NCBI GenBank assembly: GCA_004551905.1
Contig: SFPL01000028.1
Location: forward strand, 1 to 62,109
Source of the DNA: Lentisphaeraceae bacterium
GTDB lineage: Bacteria > Verrucomicrobiota > Kiritimatiellia > RFP12 > UBA1067
DNA length: 62,109 nt
Direction of reading: 5' to 3'
Below are positions 7,674-14,320 of the stretch, piece by piece; within the stretch, counting starts at the first letter, position 1, and each line of letters starts with the position of its first letter. The translations under genes and the position numbers were made by a program. The notes below the pieces were generated by a model. That model was not told where the DNA came from, made no database searches, and worked only from the letters and a program-made list of their open reading frames with translations.

Positions 7674-8561
7674 TCAGTCGTGCCGTCCGTCCTTCCAAGC
7701 CGCCGAGCCGGGCATCCGCTTGAGGAGGTGCTGGCGCGGTGCCTTGAACATCGCCCCGTTCCAACCGAGGCGAAGGAGGAAAACGCGGAGGTCGTACTTC
7801 GCGCTTGCCTCGCTGTAGGGGCGGGGGTTCTTCGCGCTTGCCGCCTTCGCCGCCATCGCCTTGTGGACAATCGTGAGGGCGAGGAGGACGTTGGCGCGAA
7901 TTTCGCCCGCGTGGGTCGTCGCCTCGAAGAGGCGGAACTCGACCGTGTGCTTGCCGCCGTTCCAAAGGTTGTGGAGGTTGAGGGTGCGGTAGCGGGCCGA
8001 GCAGTAATGGTTGTAGCGGTCGCGCACCCCGTGGTAGTAGGCGTCCGCCAGGTTCTCCATCGTCGGGGTCGGGAGCTTCAGCATCTTCTCGACGAACTCG
8101 CGGTCGGTCTTGCGCGTGTACCAACCGAGGCGGTTCGCCGCCGTGCCGCACCCGCGCACGATCAGCTCCTCCTGCTTGTAGAAAATCTTGACGAGGTTCT
8201 GGATTTGCCTCGGGGTCATCCGCGCCGCGCCCACGTGGATGTGGAGGCCCGCACCGCCGCCCGTCCTTGCGCCCGCCCTCTTGAGGGCGCGGACAACCTC
8301 CTGCAGGGTGGCGATGTCCCCGATCTTGAGGATCGGGCTCACCGTCTCGCTCCCGCCCGAAACCGAGCCGTCGGTCTCGCAGTTCCACCTGCGCCCGTCG
8401 GGCATCTCGACCACCCAGTTGGAAAGGTGGCGGCCTTCGTAAAAGGCGCGTCCGCCCGTCACCTCCGCGACCACCTTCGCCGCCTTTGCGGTGCTGATCT
8501 TGTCGTACTCGAGCTCGACCCCGAAGGTCATCTCGCTGAGTTCCGCTTCCGTTATCGTCAT
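7674..8561 (-). CDS. amidoligase (glutamine-synthetase-like fold)
   Basis: A 295-residue protein with FGVELEYD near the N terminus, CETDGSVSGGSETVSP (about residues 61-76), GGAGLHIHVG (about 102-111) and VEFRLFEATTHAGEI near residue 210. These are the core blocks of the amidoligase_2 family. Such enzymes are predicted ATP-dependent amide-bond formers acting on peptides or amino acids. The gene has its own class 1 promoter (8621-8649) inside a 199-bp repeat. It sits between two GGCT-like genes, matching the known amidoligase-GGCT association described in comparative genomics. The substrate is unknown. Confidence 0.9.
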   Translation of the reverse strand: MTITEAELSEMTFGVELEYDKISTAKAAKVVAEVTGGRAFYEGRHLSNWVVEMPDGRRWNCETDGSVSGGSETVSPILKIGDIATLQEVVRALKRAGARTGGGAGLHIHVGAARMTPRQIQNLVKIFYKQEELIVRGCGTAANRLGWYTRKTDREFVEKMLKLPTPTMENLADAYYHGVRDRYNHYCSARYRTLNLHNLWNGGKHTVEFRLFEATTHAGEIRANVLLALTIVHKAMAAKAASAKNPRPYSEASAKYDLRVFLLRLGWNGAMFKAPRQHLLKRMPGSAAWKDGRHD

Positions 8562-8620
8562 CTTCTTGTTCCTTTCTTTTGTTTTTCTCGCGGAGGCCTG
8601 TCCCCCGCTTTTCGAGTCAC

Positions 8621-8649
8621 AGTATGCCGTAAGCTGCGGGTAATAGCAA
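8621..8649 (-). promoter_or_regulatory. class 1 promoter TTGCTA-17-CATACT for the amidoligase
   Basis: TTGCTA (8644-8649) is spaced 17 bases from CATACT (8621-8626) with CTTACGG before the -10. Confidence 0.65.
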
Positions 8650-8705
8650 CGGGGTATTTTGATATATTTTCATTATTTTTAATGCGGAATTATCACTTAT
8701 AGCCC

Positions 8706-8735
8706 TTGCAATCCGTTGAACTATTACGGCATAAT
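8706..8735 (+). promoter_or_regulatory. class 1 promoter TTGCAA-18-CATAAT
   Basis: Divergent to the amidoligase promoter. It reads into RNA element N2 and then into the hairpin at 8798-8840. Confidence 0.55.
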
Positions 8736-8741
8736 ACGGAC

Positions 8742-8787
8742 GCTGGGATAGGGCCTCAGTTCGTTGCCCCCGAGGGGTGCGGAGAAC
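8742..8787 (+). ncRNA. structured RNA element copy N2 (candidate)
   Basis: CGCTGGGATAGGGCCTCA is followed by GTTC, a CCCC-CGA-GGGG hairpin and GAAC. Outer stem GTTC/GAAC. A strong hairpin begins about 10 bases later, so a transcript of about 110 nt ending at 8840 is plausible. Confidence 0.55.
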
Positions 8788-8797
8788 GTAAAAACCG

Positions 8798-8840
8798 AAG
8801 AGCGGCATCAGCCCCGTTTCGTCGGGGTGATGTCGCTCTT
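8798..8840 (-). terminator. Rho-independent terminator of the GGCT-like gene at 8874
   Basis: A long near-perfect stem starts AAGAGCG and ends CGCTCTT. On the minus strand it is followed by CGGTTTTTACG. On the plus strand it lies directly behind N2. Confidence 0.7.
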
Positions 8841-8873
8841 CGCCCATTAGGCGTTCGCGCTACGCCTTGTCGA

Positions 8874-9335
8874 TCAGCGGCGGTTGCGCCAGTCGCCGCC
8901 CTCGATCACCTTCGCGTCCTTCGGGAGCGAGTTCATGATGTAGACCCATGCGCGGATGCGTCCGCCATCGGGCGTAAACGCCTCGATCTCCTCGCGGCGG
9001 TAGAGTCGCGGGTAGCCCTCGAGCCGATCCATCGATGCGAAGCCCTCATCATCGACGGTCAGCAGCTCGCCGACGATCTTCGTCTCTCCCGCCTTGACGA
9101 AGGCGGGGAACCCGAAGCCCGTGTCGTAGATCGTGCCGTGCGTCCATGCGGGGTGTCGCCTCGCGCCTTTCGCCCAGTGGGCGTTGCCCTCGCCGGTGAG
9201 GAGCGTCCCGTAGACGAACACCTTGTGTTCGGCGCGGGGCGAGGTCGGCAGTCCGAGTTCGCGCTCCGCCCGCTCCCTCGCGAGGGGCGGGAGGTGCTTG
9301 ATCTCCCTCTTGAGCGTTTCGATGTCCTTGGTCAT
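8874..9335 (-). CDS. AIG2/gamma-glutamylcyclotransferase-like protein
   Basis: A 153-residue protein with a helical N-terminal extension of about 36 residues. Then come KVFVYGTLLTGEGN (about residues 38-51), a middle GTIYDTGFGFPAF block and the catalytic-type Glu in MDRLEGYPRLY (about residue 106), which define the GGCT-like fold. It is a different subfamily from the one at 7073-7615 and flanks the amidoligase on its upstream side. Unlike most cassettes it is separated from the amidoligase by a terminator and a promoter island, so it is transcribed independently. Confidence 0.85.
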   Translation of the reverse strand: MTKDIETLKREIKHLPPLARERAERELGLPTSPRAEHKVFVYGTLLTGEGNAHWAKGARRHPAWTHGTIYDTGFGFPAFVKAGETKIVGELLTVDDEGFASMDRLEGYPRLYRREEIEAFTPDGGRIRAWVYIMNSLPKDAKVIEGGDWRNRR

Positions 9336-9377
9336 CTTCTGTTCCTTTCTCGGCCGCTTCGGCGACCGTTCATTTTA

Positions 9378-9965
9378 TCATTTCCCCTCGGCGCGTCCCG
9401 CCGAAAGCCCCTGGTAGAATTCGCAGTTCGCCTTCTCATCCCACGAGCATTCCTCGTCGCAGGGCTGTTGGGAGAGCGGGCAGAAGTGCTTCGGCGGATC
9501 GTCCTCAACCTCGCCGACGCAGTCGATCCTCGTCTCGTCCGCCTCCTCGAATTCGGACACCTTGAGTTCGCCCGCGCCGAACTTTGCGCCGACGATCTCC
9601 TCGGCCTGCCGCTCGTCCTTCGCCTCGACCGTGAAGGTTCCGTGCATCCGCACCGAGACCGTCACCTCGTACTTCTTCGTCGCATCCATTTCCGTTTTTC
9701 TTTCCGTTCGTCTTGCCGCGACTTCGTTTCGGGGTGGTGGTGTATTCGCCTCCAATCGCACAAGGTTCACGTAGCGTTTCGACACTTGGATGAGGTGTCT
9801 GTGGTCGCCGTAGGAAATGAACCTCTCGTACTCCTCGATCTTGTCCTCGCGTCCGCTGTCCTTGAGGGCTTGGATCGTCATTTCGTAAATGTGCCTCACG
9901 TCGCAATTGTGGGCCTTGGGATTGTAGGTCACCGTCTTGTCGGTGAACGGTTTTCTTTTCGCCAT
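9378..9965 (-). CDS. two-domain protein, probable read-through fusion of two cassettes
   Basis: One 195-residue frame. Residues 1-70 (MAKRKPFTDK start) resemble the 68-residue protein at 10031-10237 in pattern (I..A...LK..GR.D.IEEY, then GD..HL). Residues 93-195 form a second unit starting MDATKKYEVTVSV and ending in a Cys-rich segment (CPLSQQPCDEECSWDEKANC). The joining residues 73-92 look like translated intercistronic DNA, and an internal ATG at 9689 has a weak purine-rich site before it. The second half may also be made alone. Functions unknown. Confidence 0.65.
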   Translation of the reverse strand: MAKRKPFTDKTVTYNPKAHNCDVRHIYEMTIQALKDSGREDKIEEYERFISYGDHRHLIQVSKRYVNLVRLEANTPPPRNEVAARRTERKTEMDATKKYEVTVSVRMHGTFTVEAKDERQAEEIVGAKFGAGELKVSEFEEADETRIDCVGEVEDDPPKHFCPLSQQPCDEECSWDEKANCEFYQGLSAGRAEGK

Positions 9966-10030
9966 CTTCGCATTCCTTTCTTTCGGGTGTTGCCCCGCCC
10001 CCGTTTCGGGGAGGCGGGGCGGTGGGGTTT

Positions 10031-10237
10031 TTACTCGCAGTCGAAGTACCTCGCGCAGGTCGCGAGGAGGTTGTCGTAGTTCCCGCTCGTGCATTCCTTC
10101 GTGAACTGCTCGATGAGGTCGGCGCGTCCGTTCCGGCGGAGGAGTTGCCGCGCCCGCGCCATGATCGAGAATGCGTTTCCGTCTTCGCCGACGAGTTTCA
10201 GCTTGAGGTTGGTGATCGGTTCTTGTTGCGTTGCCAT
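10031..10237 (-). CDS. small phage/plasmid protein, 68 residues
   Basis: Starts MATQQEPITNLKLKL and contains GNAFSIMARARQLLRRNGR, then a GNYDNLLATCARYFD ending. I recall this pattern from many phage and plasmid hypothetical proteins; its function is not known. It has a strong GAAAGGAAAACGAAA ribosome site. It is related to the first half of the neighbour at 9378-9965. Confidence 0.7.
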   Translation of the reverse strand: MATQQEPITNLKLKLVGEDGNAFSIMARARQLLRRNGRADLIEQFTKECTSGNYDNLLATCARYFDCE

Positions 10238-10298
10238 TTTCGTTTTCCTTTCTTTCGGGTGTTGCCCGCCCCCCGCGTGGAGGGGCGGGCGGTTTTCG

Positions 10299-10544
10299 TC
10301 AGGCCTCTTCGGTTGCCTTCTTGGCGTTCTTCAAGGCGCGGATCTGGAAGGCAAGGTAGCGAAGCTCAAGCGCAATCGCGTCAAGCTCGTTGGGAATCCA
10401 AACCACCGCCTTCTGGTCGGCGGTCAGCTTGTTGATCAGGATTCCCGCCCGCGCTCCCTTTTTCGCGAGGGCGTCCTTGATCGCCTCGTGGAGCTTCATC
10501 TGCCCCGCCTTGACCCGCACCATCTTCATCTTCCGTTGTTGCAT
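10299..10544 (-). CDS. small phage protein, paralog of 6468-6704
   Basis: An 81-residue protein sharing VRVKAGQMKLHEAIKDALAKK, GARAG.LINKL.AD and LELRYLAFQIRALKNAKKA with its paralog. Its upstream 198-bp promoter island is nearly identical to that of the amidoligase rather than that of its paralog, so islands and genes have been shuffled separately. Confidence 0.7.
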   Translation of the reverse strand: MQQRKMKMVRVKAGQMKLHEAIKDALAKKGARAGILINKLTADQKAVVWIPNELDAIALELRYLAFQIRALKNAKKATEEA

Positions 10545-10602
10545 CTTCTTGACCTTTCTTTTGTTTTTCTCGCGGAGGCCTGTCCCCCGCTTTTCGAGTC
10601 AC

Positions 10603-10631
10603 AGTATGCCGTAAGCTGCGGGTAATAGCAA
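10603..10631 (-). promoter_or_regulatory. class 1 promoter TTGCTA-17-CATACT
   Basis: TTGCTA 10626-10631, CATACT 10603-10608. It drives the 81-residue gene. Confidence 0.65.
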
Positions 10632-10687
10632 CGGGGTATTTTGATATATTTTCATTATTTTTAATACGGAATTATCACTTATAGCCC

Positions 10688-10717
10688 TTGCAATCCGTTG
10701 AACTATTACGGCATAAT
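10688..10717 (+). promoter_or_regulatory. class 1 promoter TTGCAA-18-CATAAT
   Basis: TTGCAA 10688-10693, CATAAT 10712-10717. It reads into RNA element N3. Confidence 0.55.
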
Positions 10718-10723
10718 ACGGAC

Positions 10724-10772
10724 GCTGGGATAGGGCCTCCGTTGGCGGCCCCACGGGGGCGCGGAAGAACGG
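10724..10772 (+). ncRNA. structured RNA element copy N3 (candidate)
   Basis: GCTGGGATAGGGCCT is followed by CCGTT, a GCCCC/GGGGC hairpin and AACGG. The outer stem CCGTT/AACGG differs from N2 and N4 on both strands. The terminator hairpin at 10777-10798 follows at once. Confidence 0.55.
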
Positions 10773-10776
10773 AAAA

Positions 10777-10798
10777 CGCCTCGGCCGAAACCGAGGCG
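10777..10798 (-). terminator. Rho-independent terminator of the gene at 10823
   Basis: CGCCTCGG pairs with CCGAGGCG across a six-base loop; on the minus strand TTTTCC follows. Confidence 0.7.
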
Positions 10799-10822
10799 CG
10801 AAGGCGGACGCTGTCCGTCAAG

Positions 10823-11089
10823 TCATGCGTCTTGGATTCCCTCAAGCCGCTCGACGAGCGCGTCGAAGATCGGCTTGCCGTCGGCGATCACCTTGTTCAC
10901 CGCTTCGATGCTTTCGCGCAGGCCCGTCGGTGCGTCGGGCGGCAGATCGCCCAGGAGCAGGTCGCCGTTCCAGTTCGCGAAGGTGTCCATCGCCGTGGCC
11001 ATCTCCGTGCTTTGCAAAACCCCGTCGCAGAATTCGTGCAGCTCCTTGCTGACGCTCTTCGCCTTGCCGTCCTTGCAGTTCGTTTCCAT
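10823..11089 (-). CDS. small acidic phage protein, 88 residues
   Basis: The second ATG (METNCKDGKAK, 11089) is preferred because AAAGGA overlaps the first at 11095. The sequence is mostly helical with a conserved-looking LLLGDLPPDAPTGLRESIEAV segment. No known family. Confidence 0.6.
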   Translation of the reverse strand: METNCKDGKAKSVSKELHEFCDGVLQSTEMATAMDTFANWNGDLLLGDLPPDAPTGLRESIEAVNKVIADGKPIFDALVERLEGIQDA

Positions 11090-11147
11090 TTTCATTTCCT
11101 TTCGTTTGAGGTTTGCCCGCCCCCTCGCGGAGGCGGGCGGTGAATCG

Positions 11148-11507
11148 TCAGCCCATCTTCTCCTCTTCGCGGCGGCGGTTGTTCGCCACGATATCGTCGA
11201 ACCAGCGTCCGCCGACTTGGAAGCGCGGAATCACAATCGCGTCCACGTTCTCGATGTCGGAAAGCTTGACGCTCACGATGTGGAGGTCGTCCCGATAGGC
11301 GTTGTCGCCCGTCAGCCCGTAGGCGAGGTTCATCGTCGCGCCCGTGATGACGTAGGCGACCTCCTGCTTCATCGGCGTGTAGCCCTTGATCCAGTCGAAG
11401 AGCTGCGTGAGCGATTCTTCGTCGGTCGTGAGGCCCTCCCAGGTGAGTGCCGATTCCTTTTCCAGCGCGTCGAGCTGCGCCTTGGTTTGCACCGTGATCT
11501 TCTTCAT
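11148..11507 (-). CDS. phage protein of unknown function, 119 residues
   Basis: Starts MKKITVQTKAQLDALEKES with AAAGGACAGGAAG in front. An acidic helical N terminus is followed by an alpha/beta region (AYVITGATMNLAYGLTG, then DLHIVSVKL) and a basic tail RREEEKMG. It has its own class 1 promoter at 11567-11595. The upstream extension of the frame is rejected because it runs through the promoter. Confidence 0.65.
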   Translation of the reverse strand: MKKITVQTKAQLDALEKESALTWEGLTTDEESLTQLFDWIKGYTPMKQEVAYVITGATMNLAYGLTGDNAYRDDLHIVSVKLSDIENVDAIVIPRFQVGGRWFDDIVANNRRREEEKMG

Positions 11508-11566
11508 CTTCCTGTCCTTTCTTTTGAGTTTTTCCGCGAAGGCCTGCCCCTCGCTTTTCGAGACAC

Positions 11567-11595
11567 ATGATGCCGTAATTCCGTGGTAATAGCAA
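11567..11595 (-). promoter_or_regulatory. class 1 promoter TTGCTA-17-CATCAT
   Basis: TTGCTA 11590-11595, CATCAT 11567-11572, with ATTACGG before the -10. Confidence 0.65.
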
Positions 11596-11644
11596 CGGCC
11601 TATTTGAAAATAAATTATTATTTTTCTACTGGATTTATGAACTA

Positions 11645-11790
11645 TGATTACGGCATACTGTCGGACGATGGGATAGGGACCCGATTCGCGGCCCCCGTGG
11701 GGCGGCTTCAAAGAATCGACCGCGAGGCAATCGCCCCTCGGGCTGTAGGCACCACGCCTATTATGCCGTAAACGGCGAATCATATCCAGC
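11645..11790. repeat. right arm of the 140-bp imperfect inverted repeat
   Basis: Reverse-complement partner of 6846-6985. It contains a plus-strand CATACT promoter (11654-11659), RNA element N4 and a minus-strand TGGATA-17-CATAAT promoter (11760-11788), both pointing inward. Confidence 0.75.
11666..11718 (+). ncRNA. structured RNA element copy N4 (candidate)
   Basis: ACGATGGGATAGGGACC is followed by CGATTC, a GCCCC-CGT-GGGGC hairpin and GAATCG. The six-base outer stem CGATTC/GAATCG is perfect and differs from the other copies at compensating positions. Confidence 0.55.
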
Positions 11791-11810
11791 GGAATAATCA
11801 TGAAAAAAGC

Positions 11811-11842
11811 GGGCGCACCGATCCCGCAGACCGATGCGCCCG
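11811..11842 (-). terminator. Rho-independent terminator at the end of the late operon
   Basis: The GGGCGCA/TGCGCCC stem is followed on the minus strand by GCTTTTTTCATG. It closes the long operon that runs from 36.6 kb. Confidence 0.75.
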
Positions 11843-11849
11843 CCGTGGG

Positions 11850-12335
11850 TCACTTGACCGTGCAGTCGGTGCATTGCCCCGTCGAGCATTGCCCGTCCGC
11901 GCACTCGCCGCCCTTGGGGTTGCAGTTCCCGTCGGGGCAGTCGCTGTCCGTACAACCGCCGTCGGGACACTCGCCGTCCTTCTTCTCGGCGGGCGGAGGC
12001 GGAACGATCTCCTTGCCCGTGGAGAGAGTGTCGCTCGTCCCGTCGAGCTTGTCGACGAGGCGGTCGAACACCTCCTGCGAGATCACGTGGAGCTGCGCGG
12101 CCCGCTCCGGCGTGAGCTTGCCGTCGGCGACCATGCGCTCGACGTAGTTGCTGTAGGCGGCGCGACCGCCCACCTCGTAGGCGAAGCGCATCACGTCCGC
12201 CACCTCCGAGCGGATCTCCGCCCGCTTCTCCGGAGTGACTGCCGTGGTGCAGCCCGTGCCGAGACCGGCGCACAGCGCAACCATCGTGACCAACGCGGCG
12301 ACGAGCCGCACCTTCATCTTCTTCTGGGAATCCAT
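11850..12335 (-). CDS. Cys-rich lipoprotein-like protein
   Basis: A 161-residue protein with a hydrophobic N-terminal segment ending in GLGTGC, a weak lipobox, so it is probably exported and perhaps lipidated. Residues 35-105 are helical. The last 45 residues hold repeats of the type C-(P/A)DG-x-C with nine Cys. It is the last gene of the late operon, beside another small lipoprotein, which is the usual place for lysis or spanin-like functions. That role is an inference. Confidence 0.65.
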   Translation of the reverse strand: MDSQKKMKVRLVAALVTMVALCAGLGTGCTTAVTPEKRAEIRSEVADVMRFAYEVGGRAAYSNYVERMVADGKLTPERAAQLHVISQEVFDRLVDKLDGTSDTLSTGKEIVPPPPAEKKDGECPDGGCTDSDCPDGNCNPKGGECADGQCSTGQCTDCTVK

Positions 12336-12380
12336 AGCTGGATCGTCCTTTCGCTTTTGTGTTTTCCAAGACCGCGACGG

Positions 12381-12608
12381 TCACCTGCCGACGCTGATCA
12401 AGCTGAGTGATTTGGAGTCGCTCCAGTCGGGCGATCCCGACTTGATGATCTCCGTCTTGAGCGCACCGACCGTCATGCCGTCCTCGCGCTTGAGGGCGGT
12501 CTTGTCGGTCGGCTCGTAGTAGTGCCTCTCGGTGATGCACTGGCTGGCGCAGCCCCCGATCATGTCGAGGGCCGCGCCGAGCGCGAGGACGGCGAGTGTC
12601 CGCCTCAC
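12381..12608 (-). CDS. small lipoprotein
   Basis: A 75-residue protein from a GTG start with an excellent AAGGAGGTG seven bases upstream; the GTG overlaps the TGA of the upstream gene. The N terminus RRTLAVLALGAALDMIGGC carries a lipobox ending IGGC. The mature part is short and polar. It could be an Rz1-type outer spanin or a superinfection-exclusion lipoprotein; the sequence does not decide. Confidence 0.7.
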   Translation of the reverse strand: MRRTLAVLALGAALDMIGGCASQCITERHYYEPTDKTALKREDGMTVGALKTEIIKSGSPDWSDSKSLSLISVGR

Positions 12609-13081
12609 GGCTTCACCTCCTTCGCCGCGTTGGAGAGGATTGCCGCCGCGCTCATCCGCCGGTCGTCGCGGTCGCGCTCCTCGAACGGGGCCATCCACGC
12701 CGCCCAACCGAACTTCTGGCAGATGTTGCCGAAGCGGCGGGCGGAGTTCATGACGGCGTAGCGGCGCGGGTTGTACCAGGCGTACTCAGCCTTGGCGACC
12801 CTTGAGCCGTTGCGCTTGAACCGCTTGTTGCTGGCGGTGAACGATTCCCTCGTCCCGTCCGAGAGCGACCACTCGATGTCGTGGATGAACGCGACTGGTT
12901 CGAGCGACGGGTGCAGGAAGTCGATGACGGCGCGAAGCCATCCGGGGAACTTCTCCGGCCCGATGCCGTTGTACATCGAACCGAGCTGCGTGTTCGAGAA
13001 TCCGTGGATAACCTCGCGCCCCTCAAGCTCGTACTTCTCGCACAGCTCGGACAGGCGTTTCACCTCTTTCAGACTTGCCAT
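12605..13081 (-). CDS. phage protein resembling phospholipase A2-like lysis-region proteins
   Basis: A 158-residue protein with YNGIGPEKFPGWLRAVID (about residues 37-54) and FIHDIEWSLSDG (about 65-76), then a basic NKRFKRNG region and Tyr/Trp-rich helices. I recall phage proteins with NG(I/C)GP followed by an HDxxY/W pair that resemble the PLA2 His-Asp catalytic dyad. The assignment is tentative. It is upstream of and coupled to the small lipoprotein, as expected in a lysis cassette. I found no canonical endolysin elsewhere in the window. Confidence 0.6.
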   Translation of the reverse strand: MASLKEVKRLSELCEKYELEGREVIHGFSNTQLGSMYNGIGPEKFPGWLRAVIDFLHPSLEPVAFIHDIEWSLSDGTRESFTASNKRFKRNGSRVAKAEYAWYNPRRYAVMNSARRFGNICQKFGWAAWMAPFEERDRDDRRMSAAAILSNAAKEVKP

Positions 13082-13082
13082 G

Positions 13083-13562
13083 TCAGTTGTCCTCCTTGAT
13101 TAGGACGAGGGGTCTCACCTCGACGATGTAGTCCCCGTTGCTGATTTCGATGAACGAGAACACGTTAAGTCCCGGCTCGACCGAGAGCGTTTCCTCGCCG
13201 TCGCTGCGGTAGAGCGAGTTGGCTCCGGTGAAGCGGACGACGGCGTTCGTCGATGCCGTCGCGCTCACGATCAGCCCCCTCGCGAATCCTGCGACCGTGC
13301 GGCGGGACGGGAGCGCAAACTCCGCCTCCGTCCCATCGATGGTCGCAACGTTGACCGCCCGATCGTGCAGTCGCCCGTCGCGCACTTCGCGGATCGCATA
13401 GGCCGAGACGCACGGCGCGACGTTCGTCGCCACGTAGTCGTTCGCCCCGAGCGAACCGCGCCGTGCGTAGATGGCGTTCGGCTTCACGAGCACATCGGGT
13501 CTCGATGCCGCGAACACGACACCGAATGCTGCAAGAGCGGCGATGAGGGCGGCTCTACGCAT
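13083..13562 (-). CDS. exported protein with tail-fibre-associated domain
   Basis: A 159-residue protein with a signal-peptide-like start (MRRAALIAALAAFGVVFAAS). Residues 65-155 share a domain with two tail genes (15134-16159 and 16424-16840): DRAVNV..., a FARGLIVSATA block and a NVFSF.E...G.YIVEVRPL ending. The domain is therefore phage structural in origin. Its start overlaps the stop of the small gene at 13555-13731. Confidence 0.65.
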   Translation of the reverse strand: MRRAALIAALAAFGVVFAASRPDVLVKPNAIYARRGSLGANDYVATNVAPCVSAYAIREVRDGRLHDRAVNVATIDGTEAEFALPSRRTVAGFARGLIVSATASTNAVVRFTGANSLYRSDGEETLSVEPGLNVFSFIEISNGDYIVEVRPLVLIKEDN

Positions 13563-13731
13563 TGACCACCTCCGCTCCGAGAAGCCGAGCAACCGCCGCC
13601 GTCGCTGCGCGAACACCGTCATCGGTCGCGAAGTCGAACCGCTGGCCCTTGAGCCCGTCGCGGAATCCGCCCTGCGCCTCCATTGCAGCCGCAATGCGGG
13701 CCAGCACTTCAAAGTAGGAATTGCCTTGCAT
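13555..13731 (-). CDS. small protein, 58 residues
   Basis: Starts MQGNSYFEVLARIAAAMEAQ with GGAGGG eight bases upstream and ends with TAG, overlapping the next gene by eight bases. Helical; unknown function. Too short for most gene callers, but well supported by its ribosome site and tight packing. Confidence 0.65.
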   Translation of the reverse strand: MQGNSYFEVLARIAAAMEAQGGFRDGLKGQRFDFATDDGVRAATAAVARLLGAEVVNA

Positions 13732-13747
13732 TGTGTTTTCCCTCCAT

Positions 13748-14305
13748 TCAGTCCGCGACGCACTTGGACAGGATCGACTCGACGTACTCGTCGCTCACGC
13801 CGAGGTAGCCCTGGATGGCATTCCGACCCTCGATGAAGAGGTCGTTGTCCTCGGCGAAATCCTGCGCGGCAAGGTAGTAGTCGTAGTACGCCTTCTCCTC
13901 GAGCCACGTCTTCACCAGCACCCACTTGTCGGTGGCCTTCAAGGCGGCGACGAGCTTCAACTTGGAGAAGATGCGCTTGCCGACGGGCGGCGGCGCGGGG
14001 GGTGTGTCGCCGCCTCCGGGACCGCCGGATGGATTGTCGCCACCGCCGTCTCCGGATGGCGTGTCGGGCGCGGGCATCGTGATCTGCTTGTACACCCGCG
14101 TAAGCGCGGTGTCCGTTTCCGTCCAGCCGGACGGCTCGACCGTACAGCCCTCGTCAGGGGCGGGCGGAACGTCCTCCACCTTCTTCCAGCCGGCAGCCAG
14201 GTAGCTCGCCTCGGTGGGGTTCATCTTTACGCCGTCCCCCGTGCCGAGGGAATTGGGCGCGTATTCGATCTGACCATTGGTCAGCTTGCCGAACTTCGTG
14301 TTCAT
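13748..14305 (-). CDS. tail-region protein with Gly/Pro linker
   Basis: A 185-residue protein. The N-terminal 75 residues (MNTKFGKLTNGQIEYAPNSL) look like a short tail accessory domain, residues 78-105 are a Gly/Pro/Asp linker, and residues 110-185 are helical with a KLKLVAALK...W start, as in the C-terminal part of XkdW-type tail proteins. That resemblance is weak. It follows the fibre genes. Confidence 0.6.
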   Translation of the reverse strand: MNTKFGKLTNGQIEYAPNSLGTGDGVKMNPTEASYLAAGWKKVEDVPPAPDEGCTVEPSGWTETDTALTRVYKQITMPAPDTPSGDGGGDNPSGGPGGGDTPPAPPPVGKRIFSKLKLVAALKATDKWVLVKTWLEEKAYYDYYLAAQDFAEDNDLFIEGRNAIQGYLGVSDEYVESILSKCVAD

Positions 14306-14320
14306 GCGTTGTCCTTTCGC

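Larger units (their letters stand above)
8559..8757. repeat. 199-bp promoter-island direct repeat, copy 1
   Basis: Nearly identical to 10542-10739: I count one substitution and one small length difference. It contains the 5' end of the downstream gene, a minus-strand class 1 promoter, an AT-rich core and a plus-strand class 1 promoter. More diverged relatives lie at 6722-6780 and 11520-11600. Confidence 0.85.
10542..10739. repeat. 198-bp promoter-island direct repeat, copy 2
   Basis: See 8559-8757. Contains divergent class 1 promoters at 10603-10631 (minus) and 10688-10717 (plus). Confidence 0.85.

Noticed and set aside
5820..11145. Integron cassette array (attC sites)
   Set aside because: The cassette-like hairpins lack the paired GTTRRRY/RYYYAAC core sites and no integron integrase is present.
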